Source of the DNA: Erysipelotrichia bacterium
GTDB taxonomy: Bacteria > Bacillota_I > Bacilli_A > RFN20 > CAG-826
Assembly: GCA_012522695.1 (NCBI GenBank)
Contig: JAAYJX010000038.1
Location: 1 to 35,082, forward strand
DNA: 35,082 nucleotides
Reading direction: 5' to 3'
Below the pieces are notes generated by a model. That model saw only the letters and a list, made by a program, of their open reading frames with translations, was not told the origin of the DNA and did not search any database. Made by a program: the position numbers and the translations under genes. Of the stretch, positions 33,747-35,082 are shown in pieces. Positions within the stretch are counted from its first letter, which is position 1; every line of letters begins with the position of its first letter.

Positions 33747-34904
33747 TTATTCTCCTTCTTCTTCATCTTCTACTTTTGTAACTTTTTTTGCTACTTTTTT
33801 AACTTTTGGTTTTTCAACGACTTCTTCTTCAACAATTACGTCTGCTTCTTTTTTAACAACAGTTTCTTTTTTTGGCAAAGCTTTCTTTTTTGGTTTTTCT
33901 TCAACGCTTTCTTCAACTTCTAAACCTTCATCTTCTTCTTCACTAACTTCTTCTTTTACTTGATAACGTTGTCTTTTAGCTCTTAAGGCTTGCTGACGTT
34001 CATAATGCTCACGACGTGCTCTGCGCTGGGCACGAATACGCGCTAAACGTTCAGCGTTTTCTTTATCGGCTAAACGAACAGCATCTTTCATCGTTACTTC
34101 TTCTTCATCATCTTTTAAGTAAGCAACAATTGGGTCTCCGCCTTTAGCTTCAACAACAGCATCTGCCAATAAATTTATAATTAGTTGAATTGAACTTGGT
34201 GCGTCGTCATTTGCCGGAATTGGATAATCAATTAAATCCGGATCAGAATTTGTATCAACAATACCAAAAACAGGTATTTTTAATTTTCGTGCTTCTTTAA
34301 TAGCAATATGTTCAGTTTCACTATTAACGACGACTAAAGCTTGTGGTAAACGACGCATTTCTTTAATACCAGCTAGAGTTGTTGCTAATTTTGCTTTTTC
34401 TTTTCTTAAAAGAATTGCTTCTTTTTTTGGTAAACGATCAAGAACTCCATCACTATCATCACTTTCAAGTTGTTTTAAATAACGAATCCGACTCTCAATC
34501 GTTTTAAAATTTGTTAATGTTCCACCTAACCAACGATTAACAACATAAAAACTACCTGAGCGAGTAGCTTCACTAACAATTAATTCTTGGCTTAATTCTT
34601 TTGTGCCAACGAATAAAACTTTACCGCTATCGGCAACAATTTCTTTTAAGGCTGTGTAAGCTTCATTAATGCATTCAAGTGTTTTTGAAAGATCAATAAT
34701 ATAAATACCGTGACGATTGCCGTAAATATAACGGCCCATTTTCGGATTCCAACGTCTTGTTTGATGACCGAAGTGCACGCGTGCATCTAAGAGTCTTTTC
34801 ATTGTGACGATTGGTTGATTTGGATCATGGAGAAGAGCTTCCATGGTCGTTTCTTCTTCTTGTGTCGTTTCCTCTTCTAAAACGATTTTGTTTTCTTCAC
34901 TCAT
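33747..34904 (-). CDS. rpsB: Ribosomal protein uS2 with long terminal extensions
   Basis: A 385-residue small-subunit protein; bacterial S2 is usually 230-260. The core begins at TMKRLLDARVHFGHQTRRWN (about 34) and ends near residue 255. An acidic N-terminal extension of about 30 residues precedes it. The C-terminal tail of about 120 residues is first Arg-rich (ERLARIRAQRRARREHY), then alternates Glu- and Lys/Val-rich blocks and looks disordered. The reading frame is intact and ends next to tsf. Its function is unknown; similar low-complexity S2 tails occur in some Mollicutes relatives. Start has ribosome site GGAGGT. Confidence 0.95.
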   Translation of the reverse strand: MSEENKIVLEEETTQEEETTMEALLHDPNQPIVTMKRLLDARVHFGHQTRRWNPKMGRYIYGNRHGIYIIDLSKTLECINEAYTALKEIVADSGKVLFVGTKELSQELIVSEATRSGSFYVVNRWLGGTLTNFKTIESRIRYLKQLESDDSDGVLDRLPKKEAILLRKEKAKLATTLAGIKEMRRLPQALVVVNSETEHIAIKEARKLKIPVFGIVDTNSDPDLIDYPIPANDDAPSSIQLIINLLADAVVEAKGGDPIVAYLKDDEEEVTMKDAVRLADKENAERLARIRAQRRARREHYERQQALRAKRQRYQVKEEVSEEEDEGLEVEESVEEKPKKKALPKKETVVKKEADVIVEEEVVEKPKVKKVAKKVTKVEDEEEGE

Positions 34905-34952
34905 TAAGTGACCTCCAATTTGTTATGCCTCCACTACTTCGAACAACGTTCC

Positions 34953-34972
34953 CTTATAATTGTAATTATAAG
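34953..34972 (-). other. Hairpin in the rpsB mRNA leader
   Basis: CTTATAAT and ATTATAAG form an 8-bp stem with a TACA loop in the middle of a leader of about 115 nt, 48 nt before the ATG. No T run follows, so it is not a terminator. It may be part of an S2 autoregulatory leader. Confidence 0.45.
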
Positions 34973-35026
34973 ACTAGGCCGTTGAATCCATAGTGTGTGT
35001 AATTAGCTCTTTAAGCGAGCCGGTTT

Positions 35027-35055
35027 ATTATAACACACGCGCATACCCTAGACAA
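35027..35055 (-). promoter_or_regulatory. Promoter of the rpsB-tsf operon
   Basis: -35 TTGTCT (35050-35055) and -10 TATAAT (35027-35032) with a 17-nt spacer on the minus strand. Start is expected near 35020. Confidence 0.75.
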
Positions 35056-35082
35056 GCGAAAAAAATAGCAAAGTCATCAAAT

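Noticed and set aside
33527-33923. Plus-strand ORFs opposite tsf and the rpsB tail, including a Phe/Asn-rich protein
   Set aside because: The Phe-rich sequence is simply the complement of the Glu/Lys-rich rpsB tail.
33750-34035. Repeated GAA/AAA-type codons at the rpsB 3' end as a repeat array or CRISPR
   Set aside because: They are low-complexity coding sequence (Glu/Lys/Val blocks) without regular repeat-spacer units.

Overview
The window is AT-rich DNA from a low-GC Firmicutes/Tenericutes-type bacterium. The order rpsB-tsf-pyrH-frr-uppS-cdsA-dxr-rseP-polC, the Gram-positive PolC with an embedded exonuclease, Lgt-type lipoprotein signals and strong AGGAGG ribosome sites all fit. UGA behaves as a stop (cdsA ends in TGA overlapping the dxr ATG, and Trp is always TGG), so the Mycoplasma code is excluded. 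A wall-less or wall-poor starch user of the Acholeplasmatales/Anaeroplasmatales/Izemoplasmatales/RF39 kind is a reasonable guess, but that placement is inference.

Region 1 (1-10312, minus strand) is an alpha-glucan uptake locus. In transcription order it holds tRNA-Arg(CCT), a cytoplasmic GH13 alpha-glucosidase, the ATPase MalK, a promoter and lipoprotein MalE, then tightly overlapped malF-malG, a lipoprotein alpha-amylase and the 5' part of a lipoprotein type I pullulanase that runs off the left edge. The two surface enzymes would cut starch or pullulan, MalEFGK would import the maltodextrins, and the cytoplasmic glucosidase would release glucose. A pair of identical-arm inverted repeats lies upstream of the glucosidase gene, and a GC-rich hairpin separates malE from malF.

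Region 2 (10365-21512) holds a Bcp-type peroxiredoxin, a large MacB/FtsX-like ABC transporter, a divergent GH31-GH3 glycosidase operon, and an M-box Mg2+ riboswitch with terminator controlling an mgtA-type P-type ATPase. A 10-codon ORF with an ideal ribosome site sits between the riboswitch terminator and mgtA.

Region 3 (21503-35055, minus strand) holds an aldose 1-epimerase, tRNA-Pro(CGG), and the conserved translation/isoprenoid/replication cluster polC-rseP-dxr-cdsA-uppS // frr-pyrH // tsf-rpsB. Hairpin terminators after tsf and after frr divide it. uppS appears to start from a promoter whose -10 box is 7 nt from the ATG with no ribosome site (leaderless mRNA); bcp looks the same. RpsB carries long terminal extensions, and the proS gene usual between rseP and polC in Bacillus is absent. 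No insertion sequences, phage genes or CRISPR arrays were seen.
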